Source: Prionace glauca
Taxonomy: Eukaryota; Chordata; Chondrichthyes; Carcharhiniformes; Carcharhinidae
Direction: 5' to 3'
DNA: 64,000 nt
NCBI GenBank assembly: GCA_037974335.1
Contig: CM075724.1
Coordinates: 62,646,470-62,710,469 of the forward strand
Shown here: piece after piece, positions 1 through 12,400 of the stretch
Layout: the number at the start of each line of letters is the position of its first letter
Numbering within the stretch: the first letter of the stretch is position 1
The notes under the pieces: model-generated
What the model saw: the letters and a program-made list of their open reading frames with translations, nothing else
Databases searched by the model: none
What the model was told of the DNA's origin: nothing
Program-made: the position numbers and the translations under genes

Positions 1-448
1 CTAACCTGGCCTGAGCAGGAAAGTTGGGCGAGAAATGAGCCCATGCCTTTCAGTTTAATAGGAGGGGAACAGAGGGCGATCAGACTCTGCCAGCTACTTC
101 TGTGCTGAAGGACCTGTTTCTGAGTTGTCAGGGCCAAGGCACTGAAACCATTAATGTAGTAAGATTATAGATAAATCTAAGAATTCCTCTCCCTGAAATA
201 CCCCTATTGGGGGAATCTTTAAATGAACAAATGAAATGCATTTGGCTTGCTATGGGGTTGGGGCAGGAGCATTGGGGCATGGAGTGGTTGGTGTACTCTG
301 TCTCGTTAATGATTAACCCCTCCATCACAGGAATGCTCGCAGCGCGAGTTCCAGAGTTATTAAGGAAGTGAGGTGGGTAGAGGGGCCTCTTTTGCATTTA
401 GCTTGTATGGAGCTGTGAGTGTAGCAGCCAAGTTTGTGTGTGTGATCA
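1..448. other. No recognised feature
   Basis: I see no gene, RNA or repeat family I can name here. Open frames in the stretch are short and show no family motif. Confidence 0.4.
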
Positions 449-984
449 TAGAGTCATAGAGGTTTATAGCATGGAAACAGGCCCTTTGGCCCAACTTGTT
501 CATGCTGTCCTTTTATTAAACCTCTAAGCTAATCCCAATTGCCCACATTTGGCCCATACCCGCTACACCCATCTTATCCATGTAACTATCTAAATGCTTT
601 TTAAAAGACAAAATTGTACCCGCCTCTACTACTGTGTCTGGCTGCTTGTTCCAGCCACCACCTTCTGTGTGAAAAAATTGCAGTAAAAAGTCTGACAACA
701 CCAGGTTTAAGTCCAACTGATTTATTTGATAGTAAACTCACTAGCCTTTGAGTTTACCCTCTTCATCAGGTGAATGGAGAGTTCTGGCCTCAGACAGAGC
801 ATATAAAGCACAGACAGTTTACAGATTACTGAAAAAATTGCACCTCTGGACACTTCTGTATCTCTCCCCTCTCACCTTAAACCTATGCCCTCTAGTTTTA
901 AACTCTCCTATCTTTGGGAAAAGATATTGACTATCTCGCCGATTTGTGCCCCTCATTATTTTGTAGACTTCTATGAATAAGATG
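449..984 (-). mobile_element. CR1-type LINE 3' end (old), split by a PLE fragment
   Basis: Read on the minus strand, this is the end of a CR1-type reverse-transcriptase ORF followed by a 3' untranslated region ending near 449. The recognisable coding remnants are the 'TRGH' region and the 'hWNxLP'-type C-terminal block. The 3' end carries the usual 'aaacaggccctttggcccaac' style tail of cartilaginous-fish CR1 copies. The copy is interrupted at 682-829 by a Penelope-like fragment with a target-site duplication, and it is cut on its right by the family A LINE starting about 985. Coding capacity is lost. Confidence 0.7.
682..829 (-). mobile_element. Penelope-like element terminal fragment
   Basis: A 148-bp single-arm piece of the same element seen whole at 35905-37706. 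It begins with the terminal 'agtaaaaagtctgacaac' block and runs inward. It is flanked by an exact 12-bp duplication, TGAAAAAATTGC, at 670-681 and 830-841, so it is a genuine insertion into the LINE. It is 5'-truncated and has no coding sequence. Confidence 0.8.
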
Positions 985-1983
985 TATATGGATTTATATA
1001 GATGATCTGGAGGAGGGAACCGAGTGAAGGGTGTCGAAATTTATGGATGACACCAAGATTGGGGGAACAACAAATTGTGCGGAGGGTATGGAGAGTCTGC
1101 AGAAGGATCTAGATAGGCTGGGCGAATGGGCCAGGAAATGGCAAATGGAATTTAATATTGGCAAGTGTGAGGTGGTCCACTTTGGAAGGAAGAATGGTAG
1201 GAAGGACTATTACTTACGTGGCGAAAAACTGCAGCAGGCGACGGTGCAGAGGGACCTCGGGGTCCTTGTGCATGAGTCGCAAAAACCCAGCTTGTAGGTG
1301 CAGCAGGTGGTCAGGAAGGTGAATGGGATGCTGGCCTTCATAGCGAAGGGGATTGAATATAAAAGTAGGGAGGTCTTGCTGCAGCTGTATAGGGCATTGG
1401 TGAGGCCGCAGCTGGAGTACTGTGTGCAGTTTTGGGCGCCACACCTGCACAAAGATATTTTGGCCTTGGAGGGAGTGCAGAGGAGGTTTACTAGGCTGAT
1501 ACCGGAGTTGAGGGGGTTGAGCTATGAGGAGAGGCTGAATGAACTAGGCTTGTACTCGTTGGAGTTTAGAAGAATGATGGGAGATCTCATTGAGACGTAT
1601 AAGATGATGAATGGGATGGATAGGATAGAGGTGGAGAGACTCTTCCCGCTCAAAAAAGACAGTAGGACTAGGGGGCACAGCCTCAAGATAAAGGGGGGGG
1701 GCGTTTTAGAACGGAGTTGAGGAGGAACTTCTTCACTCAAAGAGTGGTGAATCTCTGGAATTCTCTACCCGTTGAAGTGGTGGAGGCTGCCTCGCTAAAT
1801 ATTTTTAAGAAGCGGGTTGATGGGTTTTTGATAAGAGAGGGGATTAAGGGTTATGGGGAGAGGGCGGGAAAGTGGAACTGAGCCACGACAGATCAGCCAT
1901 GATCTTATTGAATGGCGGGGCAGGCTCGAAGGGCCAGATGGCCTACTCCTGCTCCTATTTCTTATGTTCTTATGTTCTTATGT
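985..1983 (+). mobile_element. CR1-type LINE, family A, 5'-truncated
   Basis: This is the 3' kilobase of a CR1 ORF2, from just before the reverse-transcriptase catalytic box to the 3' end. The box here reads F-M-D-D-T-K, where other copies have FADDTK. After it come the 'W..KWQMEFN..KCEVVHFG' thumb region and the 'LVRPQLEYCVQFWAPHL' and 'SRTRGHSLK' blocks. One in-frame TAG (about 1296) stands where other copies have CAG. An expanded G run near 1691-1699 shifts the frame. The element ends in two to three TTCTTATG repeats at about 1962-1983, the signature 3' end of this family. Confidence 0.88.
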
Positions 1984-2072
1984 ATATTGAGGGATATGGG
2001 CCAAATGTGGGCAATTGGGATTAACTTAGGGGTTTTTTTTTAAAAAGGCAGCATAGACAAGTTGGGCCCCCT
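1984..2072 (+). mobile_element. LINE 3'-UTR fragment
   Basis: This short plus-strand stretch contains 'gggccaaatgtgggcaattgggatta'-type sequence. It is the reverse complement of the 3' UTR in the minus-strand copy at 449-681, so it is a small orphan piece of the same LINE in the opposite orientation. Boundaries are approximate. Confidence 0.5.
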
Positions 2073-2995
2073 ATGCGCCCAAGAAATAAGTCCCAGTCTA
2101 TCAAGCCTCTCCTTTTAATTCAAACCATCAAGTCCCAGTAGCATCTTACTAAATCCTTTCTGCACTCTTTCTAGTTTAGTCATATCCTTTCTATAATAGG
2201 GTGACCAGAACTGCCCACAGTGTTCCAAGTGTGGCCTTACCAATGCCTTGTACAACTTCAACAAGACATCCCAACTCCTGTATTCAATGTTCTGAACGAT
2301 GAAACCAAGCATGCCAAATGCCTTCTTTACCACTCTGTCCACCTGTGACTCCACTTTCAAGGAGCTTTGAATGTGTACCTCTAGATCTTTGTTCTGTAAC
2401 TCTCTCCAATACCATTAACTGAGCAAGTCCTGCCCTCGGTTCAAAATGCCACCTCACACTTGTCTAAGTTAAACTCCACCTGCCATTTGTCAGCCCACTG
2501 GCACAATTGATCAAAATTCTGTTGCAATTGGAGATAACTTTCTTCACTGTCCACTATGCCAAATTTTGGTGTCATCTGCAAACTTACTAACCATATTCTA
2601 ATCCAAATCATTAATATAAATGACAAATAACAGTGGACTCAGCACTGACCCCTGAGGTCATAGGTCTCCAGTTTGAAAAACAACCCTCTAGGACCACCTG
2701 GCTTCTGTCAAGAAGCCAATTTTGTATCCATTTAGATACCTCACCCTGGATCCTGTGAGATTTAACCTTATGCGACAACCTATCATGTGGTAAAGACCTT
2801 GTCAAAGTCTATGTAGACAACATCAACTACACTGCCCTCATCTCCCTTCTTGGTTACCCCTTCAAAAATCGCAACCAAATTTGTGAGACATGATTTTCCA
2901 CTCACAAACCACGCTGACTGTCCCTAATCAGTCCTTGTATCTCTAAATTCTTATAGATCCTGTCTCTCAAAATATCTTCCAACATTTACCCACTC
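2073..2995 (-). mobile_element. CR1-type LINE fragment, degenerate
   Basis: The minus strand encodes broken pieces of a CR1 reverse transcriptase. They are the C-terminal thumb ('VKKAFGMLGFI', 'LVRPHLEHCGQFW' at about 2115-2360), the 'WADKWQVEFNLDKCEV' block (about 2441-2626) and the palm block around 2611-2805. Several frame changes separate them. The copy lies directly upstream of the Ig gene and ends about 300 bp before its first exon. Confidence 0.8.
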
Positions 2996-3310
2996 TGTTA
3001 TGTTGATGGCCAGATAGAGCGGGACACAGACCTCGAGAGGAAACCAAATGGACAACACATTTCATTCAACTTTCCGATTCTCAGATCAACATCCGCACTT
3101 CTTCTCTCGAATGACGTGACCTTTGATTTTAGCTTCAGATTAAATATTTTTAAAGCTTAGTTTGAGTTGCATCAGCTCAATTTTTAGCTCAGCGTGGTTT
3201 TCAGACCTTAACTACCGAATACACCCAACATAATAACCGCAAGATTGCAAGTCTGATATTGCACATTGTGTAAGCTGGAAACAAAAGTTACCTTCCTCCC
3301 CTATCTACCA

Positions 3311-3328
3311 CCCCGCCCCCTCCCCCCG
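3311..3328 (+). promoter_or_regulatory. Candidate GC-box proximal promoter element
   Basis: A C-rich block with CCCCGCCCCC (3311-3320) lies about 50-65 bp before the start codon of the Ig gene. A CRE-like TGACGTGA lies at 3112-3119. No convincing TATA box is visible, so a TATA-less promoter is plausible. This is inferred from motif and position only; the transcription start is not determined. Confidence 0.3.
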
Positions 3329-3376
3329 CTGGCCGAGGTTCTGGTTCCTAGCCGCTATTCAGCTCCAAATGTCAGT

Positions 3377-3431
3377 ATGCCTGGAAGAACCTCGTTTCAA
3401 CCCATCCTTATCCTGGCCCTTTGTCTCACAG
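3377..3431 (+). CDS. Ig gene exon 1: signal peptide
   Basis: Encodes MPGRTSFQPILILALCLT plus the first base of a split Glu codon. The ATG has A at -3. The donor is G|GTACG at 3431/3432. A hydrophobic core (ILILALCL) gives a typical signal peptide. An in-frame ATG at 3266 would add 37 residues rich in proline before it, which fits a secreted start poorly, so 3377 is preferred. Intron 1 is 267 bp. Confidence 0.78.
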
Positions 3432-6400
3432 GTACGTTTCTTAAGTTTAATACCGATATCGGAAAGACTGTAAATTAAGCTGACTAAAATCATCAGAAAA
3501 TATGTAAATTATATTACAATTTAGGGCTGGGGTAATTTTCTATTGTACCTTCTGGAGTTCCTCTGGCCGCCCTATATTCAGTAAAGACGATATTTGGAAT
3601 TCAATGATAAAAGCTTATTGTCGGCCCTTTTTCGGCTAGAAATATTCCACTCACTCTCTCCCTCTCATAAGTAATTTTTTTTTGTTTTTTTGTAATAGAA
3701 GCCGGCAGCAAAGTACAGCAAATGCTTGATGTGACAAATGCGGTCGCGGGACAGACGGTGACTTTTCACTGCACATTCCCACTGCTCAGGGATATTCATA
3801 AGATCGTAGTGTACTGGTGGAGAGATGGAGAACGAGAATTCTTACAACAGCAGCAAGATTCCAGGAGAAATTTCATTATTGAGACCAAAGCGAGTGCCAT
3901 TTTGCGCATTGCCAACGTGCGTTTTGAAGACGCCGGAGTTTATTATTGTGGAGTGAAGGGTGAATATAATGGAAATGGAACTGGCATACAGCTGGGTGTA
4001 AAAGGTGAGTGATTCTTCACAGCGATTGTGGGAAACACAACAATTAAATTTACAATAATAGCAATCGGGGCCAGTGATGTAGGGCAGAGGTATGGCTTGA
4101 GAAAACGGCCGGGATGGATGCAGCTAATTGACATTAATTTCTCATTTGCCACCCTTCATTATGGCACATTCACAGCCGACCATTGCGCCTGCGATTAGAA
4201 GCTGACAGAATTAGAAACACAGCCACGGGAGGTCGGAGCTTTTGTTGGTGAAATTTCAGCGCAGAAAGCCGAATGCCGACTATTGCACAATTCGGATCCC
4301 ACCTCGGCATTTGTTTATTGCGCCCCCCGCTTTGACTGCTATTTCGAAATAATTTGATGCAGAAAATAACATTCATTTAAAATATACATTTCACAATCTC
4401 CTCTAATAGTTACAAGATGCGAAATGTAACAAGCGTTGGCAATAAGCGATCACCTCCTGTCCAATGAAGTCGCTAATTTATCCTCCGGTCTTGAATGGTT
4501 TATGTTTAGAACGAAATCCACTAGTTTAAATGCGTTTTAAATCCTTTCACTGTTTGTTACCCCCTTTTCTGAAATGAAAATCGCAGAATTGTCAACACAG
4601 AAACAAACCTCGGCCAAAAGTGAGGGTCGAAATCTTTCAAAAATAAAATATTCAGAAAGTCCGGCAGTGTTTGTGGTGGGAGAAACAGAATTAGAATAGA
4701 ATATGGCTCTGCTTCGGAAGTTTACTGAGATCTCCAGTGTTCTTGACCAGGATAATTTGGAGGCATTGTCAGCGGAACTGAATGAAAACAGGTCTGAATA
4801 ACACGAAAATTCTTGTTCACGGCAGGGAAAATAATCATTCGCGTTAAGTGATGTCTGGTAGGATTTGTCTCGCAAGATCGGCGTTAGACACCAATGGAAA
4901 TCTTCTCTCAGTGGGTATCTGGAGCGAAGTGATTATTTTTCAAAAACCAGTTTGCTCCAGTTATCCAAACAGTAGATTTTTCCAAGGTCGGATCCAGTGG
5001 GATCAGAAAGTTCCTAGAGGTAGAGCGAACCGGATTGTTGTATTCAGCCGAGTTACTGATCGATTCTTGAGCGTACTTTGTCTTTGTTGAATGTGTTTAA
5101 AAATGTTCTGATTCGGTTATAAAATCCGCTCGAACCAACATCGTCCATTTTACACATTAGTGCAAAATTAAATTACTTTCTTTAGTCAGAGGTACGTCGC
5201 TGGAATAAGAGATTTGATATTATATCTATTTCAAAGAACAAAGAACAACACAGCACGGGAAACAGGCCCTTCGGCCCAACGAGCCCGCGCCGCCGTCCCA
5301 TTGTCTCAGTGACCTATTCATGATTTTAGTCGACGCCGAATGTGCGAGGATCAGGGAGGTCCAATATAGGGACAATGTGTTACCCAATCAATCAGCCTAA
5401 AAGCACATTTTTGGGATGTGGGAGGAAACCGGAGCACCCGGAGGAAACCCACGCAACCACGGGGAGAACGCGCAAACTCCCATGGACACAGGCCCAAATC
5501 CATGTGTCTGCACAGCAACAGAGATGGTCTCTGAGCTGTTATGTTGCCCTCGAGATGGTCCAGTTTAAGCACACCAACGACATGAAGCAGTAGGCAACTC
5601 CCGAAGCAACATCCAAGAGCAGCCCACCACAACCTGCCGCATGCATGCCTCTTGCTGGTCAACAAGGTGGACTTAAATGCCTGTGGAGACAAAAATTTAT
5701 TATTAAACAGGCAAAGACTCTACATCCCTGAGGCAAAAACGGAATCCCAAGCATACAATGTTTAGTAAGGCCTGCTATATCCCCCTATATGTAGACCGCT
5801 CATGTGGCTGTCCAAGTGACTCTTAAACAACCCTAGCGTGCCTGCTTCCACCACCTTACTCGGCAGTGCATTCCACATCCCCACTACCCTTTGCATGAAA
5901 AACTGCCCTCTAATATTTGTCTTATACCTAGCCCCCCTCACCCTAAGCCCGTGACCCCTCGTTCTATCCATTTCTAATAGCGGAAAAAGCTTACCACCAT
6001 TTACTCTATCTATCCCCTTCATAATCTTATAAACCTCTATTAGATCCCCCCTCAGCCGACGTCTCTCAAGGGAAAACAGCCGAAGTTCGTTCAATCTTTC
6101 CTCGTAAGACAGCCCTTCCATACCAGGCAACATCCTGGTTTCAACAGTGATTTCAAGTTTTATTCCCTATTGATATCGCCCGTTTAGTACGTTGACAAAT
6201 CGCTCCGAGTCACCCTTAACTATCGTTCTGAGCTATTAAAACAAACTGCAACTCACCAGCTGTCCAAATCCCGAGTTAACTGATCATTCTGCTTGGAACT
6301 CAAGGGCCACATATAAAGAATCGCAGTTAAATTTCCAAATCAAAATCACCGAATTTCACACGAGAAAAAATCTCCAGCATTTGAGCCCCCCTATCTAGTG

Positions 6401-9400
6401 TGTGTTCCTCTGGTCTAAGTGGAAATTCCCAGTAGATTCATCGAAAATCTACATAACAAACTTTTTCTGTCCCTGAAAATTAATAATAATATTCAACCCC
6501 GAACGTTTGTTAAATGTTAAGATTTATTCAGCTTCGTGTCAAATGTATGTTCTTCTCAAGCTGTTAATTGTCAATTCAGTGAGTTCAACCCGACCATTTA
6601 CTTCGCGTTTGGCGTCCGAAACTACGATGTGCTCGAAGCAATATTTGAGGAAGAAAACGAAAGGTTTGATTCTGAGACGAGTCTTTCTTTAATCGTTCTT
6701 TGAACCAAGACTATACTTGGGATTTAATTTGTAGCACACGCTACGCCCTGTAATTTATTAACTTGGCTAACAGCAATAATTTCTCACTCTCAATAGAAAT
6801 TGGGATGTTGGTTATAGATTAAAAATACTGTCATGGCCGAAAGTTCGACTGCTCTTCCACACGTCTGTCATTGTAAATGCAAAGAGTGTAACCACTTTTA
6901 TCCAGTCGTATTCTTCAGCATTCCTGTTTTTGCTAAAAACTAGGAACAGGAGGAGGCAACTGTTCCCTCAAACCACCCTCAATTTAACACGATCATAGCT
7001 GATCTCTTCCCTGCCTCAACTCCACCTCCTCCCCTGTTCAATATAGCCCTTCAAACCCTTACTAATTAAAAGTCTGTCCACCTCTTCCTTAAACTTACTC
7101 AATGTCCCAGCATTCACCACACTCTGGGGTAGGCATTCCACAAATTCACCACCCTTTGAGAAACAATTCCTACTGGCAAGAATTTATGACAAGGTTTAAA
7201 ATGGATAAAGTGGCACAATGGTTAAGCAAAGCTGCCTCAGAGCATCAGGGATCCAGGCTCCACACCAGCCTCAGGTCACTGTTTGTGGAGTTTGCATGTT
7301 CTTCCTATGTCTCTGTGGGTTTCCTCTGGGTGTTTTGGTTTCTTCCCTCGTTCCAAAGATGTGTGGGTTAGGTTGATTGACCATGCTGAATTCCCCCTTG
7401 GTGTCTACGGTATATGGGGTTAAGGGATAGGACCTGGGTGAGATTGTCATTGGTGCAGGTTTGATAGGCCAAATGGCCTCATTCTGCACTGTAGGGAGTC
7501 TACAATTCGCTTCAATGATAATTAGTAGTCTCGGCTTCAGCCCAACAATTTAGACCGCAGGACGAAGCTATTGTTTAATCAATGCTCCATTTTACTGAAA
7601 ATAAATTATTTACAGCATAGGGTTTCCATAGGAGAATAGGTTGTTTGACCCATCCAGTCCACTACGGCCAACTGTCACATTTCTCAGGTTTTCCTTTGAC
7701 ACTCTGCACCTTTGTTCTGTCATTTACACATTCTCGTCTCCTAATGGATGCTCCTAACATAATTCTCAGCTTTCATCATCACTATTTACATTCCCTTGGC
7801 CTTTTTGTCTTTGCCATTCCTCTCAATAACAGCTCTCCAAACCCCTCTTCACTCTCAGTATAAATTTTGTATGATTTTCTTTGTCTTCAGCTCTGATGAA
7901 GGGTCATCCTGACTTCAAATGTTGGCTCTATTCTCTCTCCACCGGCGCTATCATACCTGCTGACATTTTCCACCATTTTGTGTTTTTCTTGTATAAATCC
8001 ATGTTACCTCTGCTTAATCATATTATAATTTTCTAATGCCCTGTTACCATGCTCCCAAGAACAGATTCTCGCTTTTGCCTACCACTGTTAGAATAATTGG
8101 CTCAAATTTTCCAGTTTTATCTTTTCCTCATTTATTAAATACAGAGTTTATGTTTGCTACTTTCCAATCCTTAGGAAATGTTTTAAAATATAAGGAATTC
8201 TGGAAAATCAAAAATGCATTAATTATCACTGGCTACCTCATTTAAAACTGAGGATGCAGTTTGTCAGGCTGGAAGGGATTTGTAGCCATTTCTTCCCATT
8301 AATGTCCCCAATTTTTTTTTACTTATATAGATTTTCAAATTCCACTTTTTGCAAAATATTTGTTTGCCCATCATTTACAAAATATTTTTTTCTGTTTCCT
8401 ACTGTGAAAATAGATCCAGAGTATCTGTTTAATGTCCCTATCATTTCCATATTCTTCATTGTAATTTCACTTTTCTCTGCCTCTTATGGGCCCAAATTTA
8501 CTTTCACTAATCACATTCCATTTGCAAAGTAATAGAAGAATTTACAATCTTTTAAAATAAATTTAATAGTCTCTTTTCTCTTTCCTTTTCCTGGCCCTTC
8601 TTTTCTGAATTCAAATACTCTTCCCATTCTCAGGCTTTCTGCTCATTTACAACATTGTAAGTTTCTTCCTTTGATCCTTTATTATCTCCAACTTCCGTTG
8701 TCCACGAGTTGGAGCACGTTTTCTCTGGATTTTTGTGCCATAAAGGAATTCATAGTTATTGCAACCCATGTTTTATCTCTGAAATATAAGGCATTGCTTG
8801 CCCACTGTCATAACTTTAAATGTAATTTCCCAATTTATCCAGAACTACATAGCTCCTGATAATATGTAACATTACAGCATTTTTTTGTGATTCTTTTTAA
8901 AAAAAAATCTGCAGAATGTAAAACTTACCATTTTAGGCACTTAGTGTTAGCTTTGCCTATCTCCATCTCAGAGGGATGCACTTCCCAGATCAAATGCAGG
9001 ATAGCCAACTGCAGTTTCACTTAGGCAGTGGAAGTTAAAATTCCATCTTTTGATCTGGTACAAAGTTATTTATCACCAGTTTGTGGAAGTGTTTACATCA
9101 AAATGAACTTAAATGTTTGTATTTTAATTATGTTTGCATGTCCTTGGACACAACATGATGTGAAGCAGAAAGATAAAATAAATATGAAAACGGAATAGCT
9201 CAGGAAAACTGCCTGAGTTCCATATTAAATATTCAAATATTTGCTAAAGCAATTGGCGGGAATGAAAATTACTTTGATCTTTGTGTTCCAGATAAACAGA
9301 TTCATAAATGTTTCCTGTCATTGTTAAATTCTTGGGAAATAGGAAATTATATACTTAGACTTTTATGAGAAACTTTTGCCAAGAAACATATTTCCCTTCA

Positions 9401-12400
9401 AAAGAGAATTTAGATTTAAACGTAGAGTTTCGCTAACAGAGGTTGACCATTTAAGACAAAGATGAGGGTGCATATTTTTATTAAGAGAGTTGCCAATTGT
9501 TGGAATTTCCACATGAGAGCACCAAGGAAACTGAGTCATTTGCTGAAATTTTTCCACCCCGCCTGCCACGGGAATTGGAACGGGCAAAGGGCGGAACATG
9601 GCAAAGTCTGTTGACCTCAGGTGGGATTTTATGGTTTCGGGACAAGCAAGGCCATAAAATCCCACCTATTGAATATATTCAAGGCTGAGGCAGACAAATT
9701 TATGAACTACAGGAAGTCAAGGATCATAGGGGACAGTCTAGAAAGTGGAATTGAAATCATGTTAACATTGGTCTCTCCTGCTTGCTCTGTCATTAATAGA
9801 ACTATCTGTCTCCTGCTCCTATTTTTTATGGCCACTGAATCTATGTTATTGGATAGTGTGTAAATGACTTAATTGAAATGGCTCCAAATTAATGCAATTA
9901 CAATGTTGCTATACAGAGCAGCAAGCAGTTTCTTCCTCCATAGCCTTGTAACAGTTAAATCTATCTTTGAAGAAGCAAGCATCGTCAACTTTAAGGAAGG
10001 GTTGATGCACACATGAAGAAGAAAATGGAGGGATGTAAGGCAGGTTGAAAGTGTGGCATATCAGCATCAGCATTGACTCGTTTGGGTGAATAACCTGTTT
10101 CTGTGTTGTAGCTTCGAATACTGGGTTTTCTGCTGGGATGTTACCTGTAGCAACATGCACCACATTTTGAAATTGGGCTACTATCCTTGATGAAACAATA
10201 TTTTGGAAATATCTCAGCTAATTTGAGTTTATAATAACAGAATGGAATCATAAAATTATTATGACACAAAAGGACATCATTCAATCCTTCATGTCTCTGT
10301 CAGCTCTCTACAAAAGCAACTTCCACTCCCCTGCTCTTTCTTACAGCTCTGTATTCATTTCTTACAAGTTAAATGTCATATACACAAGTAGTTTACTTCA
10401 TTTAGCATTATGATTCCTTTATTAGTTGAACAGCAATCCTAATTAAATATCCAGTTTAATGGACAACGAGTTTCATGAAACATTGTAATTAAGCCCAATT
10501 ATATCCTGGATGCATGTTCTCAGTGGTCATTTCCACAGATGTTTGTTGAGTCGCAATTTGAAGGATGACTTGATTTAATTTTCACTACCCATCTCTGCTG
10601 AGCCATCATGAAGATAACACTGGTTAATCTAGGGCAGGTCAGAGGTTGGACCAACAAACAACATATTCACTCAGTGATTACTTGGATAATCTACATTTTT
10701 GTATGCAGCATTATTGCATAACAATGCATCATGAACACACCAAGTTTCTCCTTTTTTTTGCTTGTGGAAGATTATACTTGACTGTCAGTGTCTCAAAATA
10801 GATACAAAATAATTAACAACTAGGAAGCAGTTTCTTCAATCTAATCAATATTCATAGATAAAGCAGATCCTCAATATCGTTAAATGTATTAGGAAATCAT
10901 ACCTACTTGGAAATTAAGAAACGTGTTTGTTTCTTTTAATTTTTTTATAGTTCCTCCAGCTCCTCTGAAGATTTCACCAACACTTTTTGCGAATGGCTCT
11001 CTAACATGTTTGTGCGAAACGTCTGAGTTCTATCCTGATAAGTACGCCATTGTTTGGCGTAAAGATGGTAAAAAAGTTATGGCTGGAGTTAAGACATCCA
11101 TGAAGAAGAATGCTAAGGGACTGCATAAAGTTACCAGTTATTTGCAAGAGCCACAGGCAGGGCCACCTGGCACTGTTTATATCTGTGAGGTATCTCACTT
11201 GACCCTTGAAGTTCCAACTTCGGTCAACTACACTGTTCAATTTGCAGGTAGGAACAAAACCTATTTAGTTGTGAATTATTGTATATTGTTTATTCACTGC
11301 AATTGATGGAAATATTTTCACTAAAATAATGCCATAAAGGAAGTGAGTGCAGTGCTGGGGATTTTTCAGAAATTGTGAACTCAGCAGAGCTGGTTAATGA
11401 TGGTGAAGTGGACAAGCTGCAGCTACAGACCTCAGTGATTTCATTTTCCACAACTTTTGAAGCTTACTTTTATTCAACGTTTTCCCTTGTTATCTCTTTT
11501 TTTTCCCTTCCAGAGTGCATTGAGTTGTGCTGACTTAAACCTTACTTAATTGCATGTCCTTCATGTATAATCAGGATGCACACACACACATATACATTAA
11601 TTTTAGATTTAATTAGTTAAATGAATTTATTTTCTCTGGCTTTTGTGGTGGTGTTGCATCTCTGGATCATTAGGCCATCATTGGGTTACTTCTCTAATTA
11701 TGAAGGCTTAAATTATCTAGTGAGAGTAATTCAGAAACACTATGCCATTAGCTGTTTCCAAGTCACTTGTTAGAGATGTTAATGGATGATGGTCCTTTAT
11801 GAGTTTTAGTATGAATGCAGAAATCTGCCTTTCACGCATCACAGTTGTATGAGTGATTAGCAATGATACTTTGCTGACAGCAGCTTCAGGACAAAGGGAA
11901 CTTAGAGAAGATAACCTGGGAGTTAGAAAATGGAATGAATTCTCATTGGCAGTAGCATTCCATTTTTCCTACCTTTCCTGTTCCTGTTCTGAAGGACAGT
12001 AAGAAGTCTCACAACACCAAGTTAAAGTCCAACAAGTTTATTTGACAGTAAACCCACAAGCTTTTGGAATTGCTGTTCCTTTGTCAGGTGTGTGGAAAAA
12101 GTCTATTAATGAAATTGCTGTTGTGTTCTTTACTATCATATTTATAAAGTGTTTCTAAATGTTTATGAAGTTGTTGCTAAATTATTGTAAATGCACTTTC
12201 CCTGTGTATCAGACTTTTATTGCTGCTTTATCTTGATCATAGTTAATTTCTGATTTATGCTTTGGGGAGTTTTATTTTGATCTGAACCAAAGCAAGTGCT
12301 GTGCAGAACATTTTCTTTGTTTGAGCTTTAAATATTTTCAAGTCCAATTAAAAACACAAACACACATAAAATTGGGGCAAGAGTAGACATTACAACCTGT

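Larger units (their letters stand above)
4005..10950 (+). other. Ig gene intron 2 (6,946 bp)
   Basis: GT-AG intron between the V and C1 exons. It holds a LINE B 3' end (5229-6137), a CR1 3' fragment (6940-7170), a tRNA-headed SINE (7205-7506), half of a foldback repeat (7878-7990), an old LINE fragment (8080-8880) and smaller LINE debris near 9700-9850 and 10255-10385. I see no further Ig exon. Stretches 4020-5225, 6140-6935 and 8885-9690 hold nothing I recognise, apart from the hairpin at 9621-9665. Confidence 0.7.

Noticed and set aside
3266-3376. Upstream in-frame ATG extending the Ig protein by 37 residues
   Set aside because: The extension is proline-rich and would bury the signal peptide; the ATG at 3377 directly precedes a standard hydrophobic leader.
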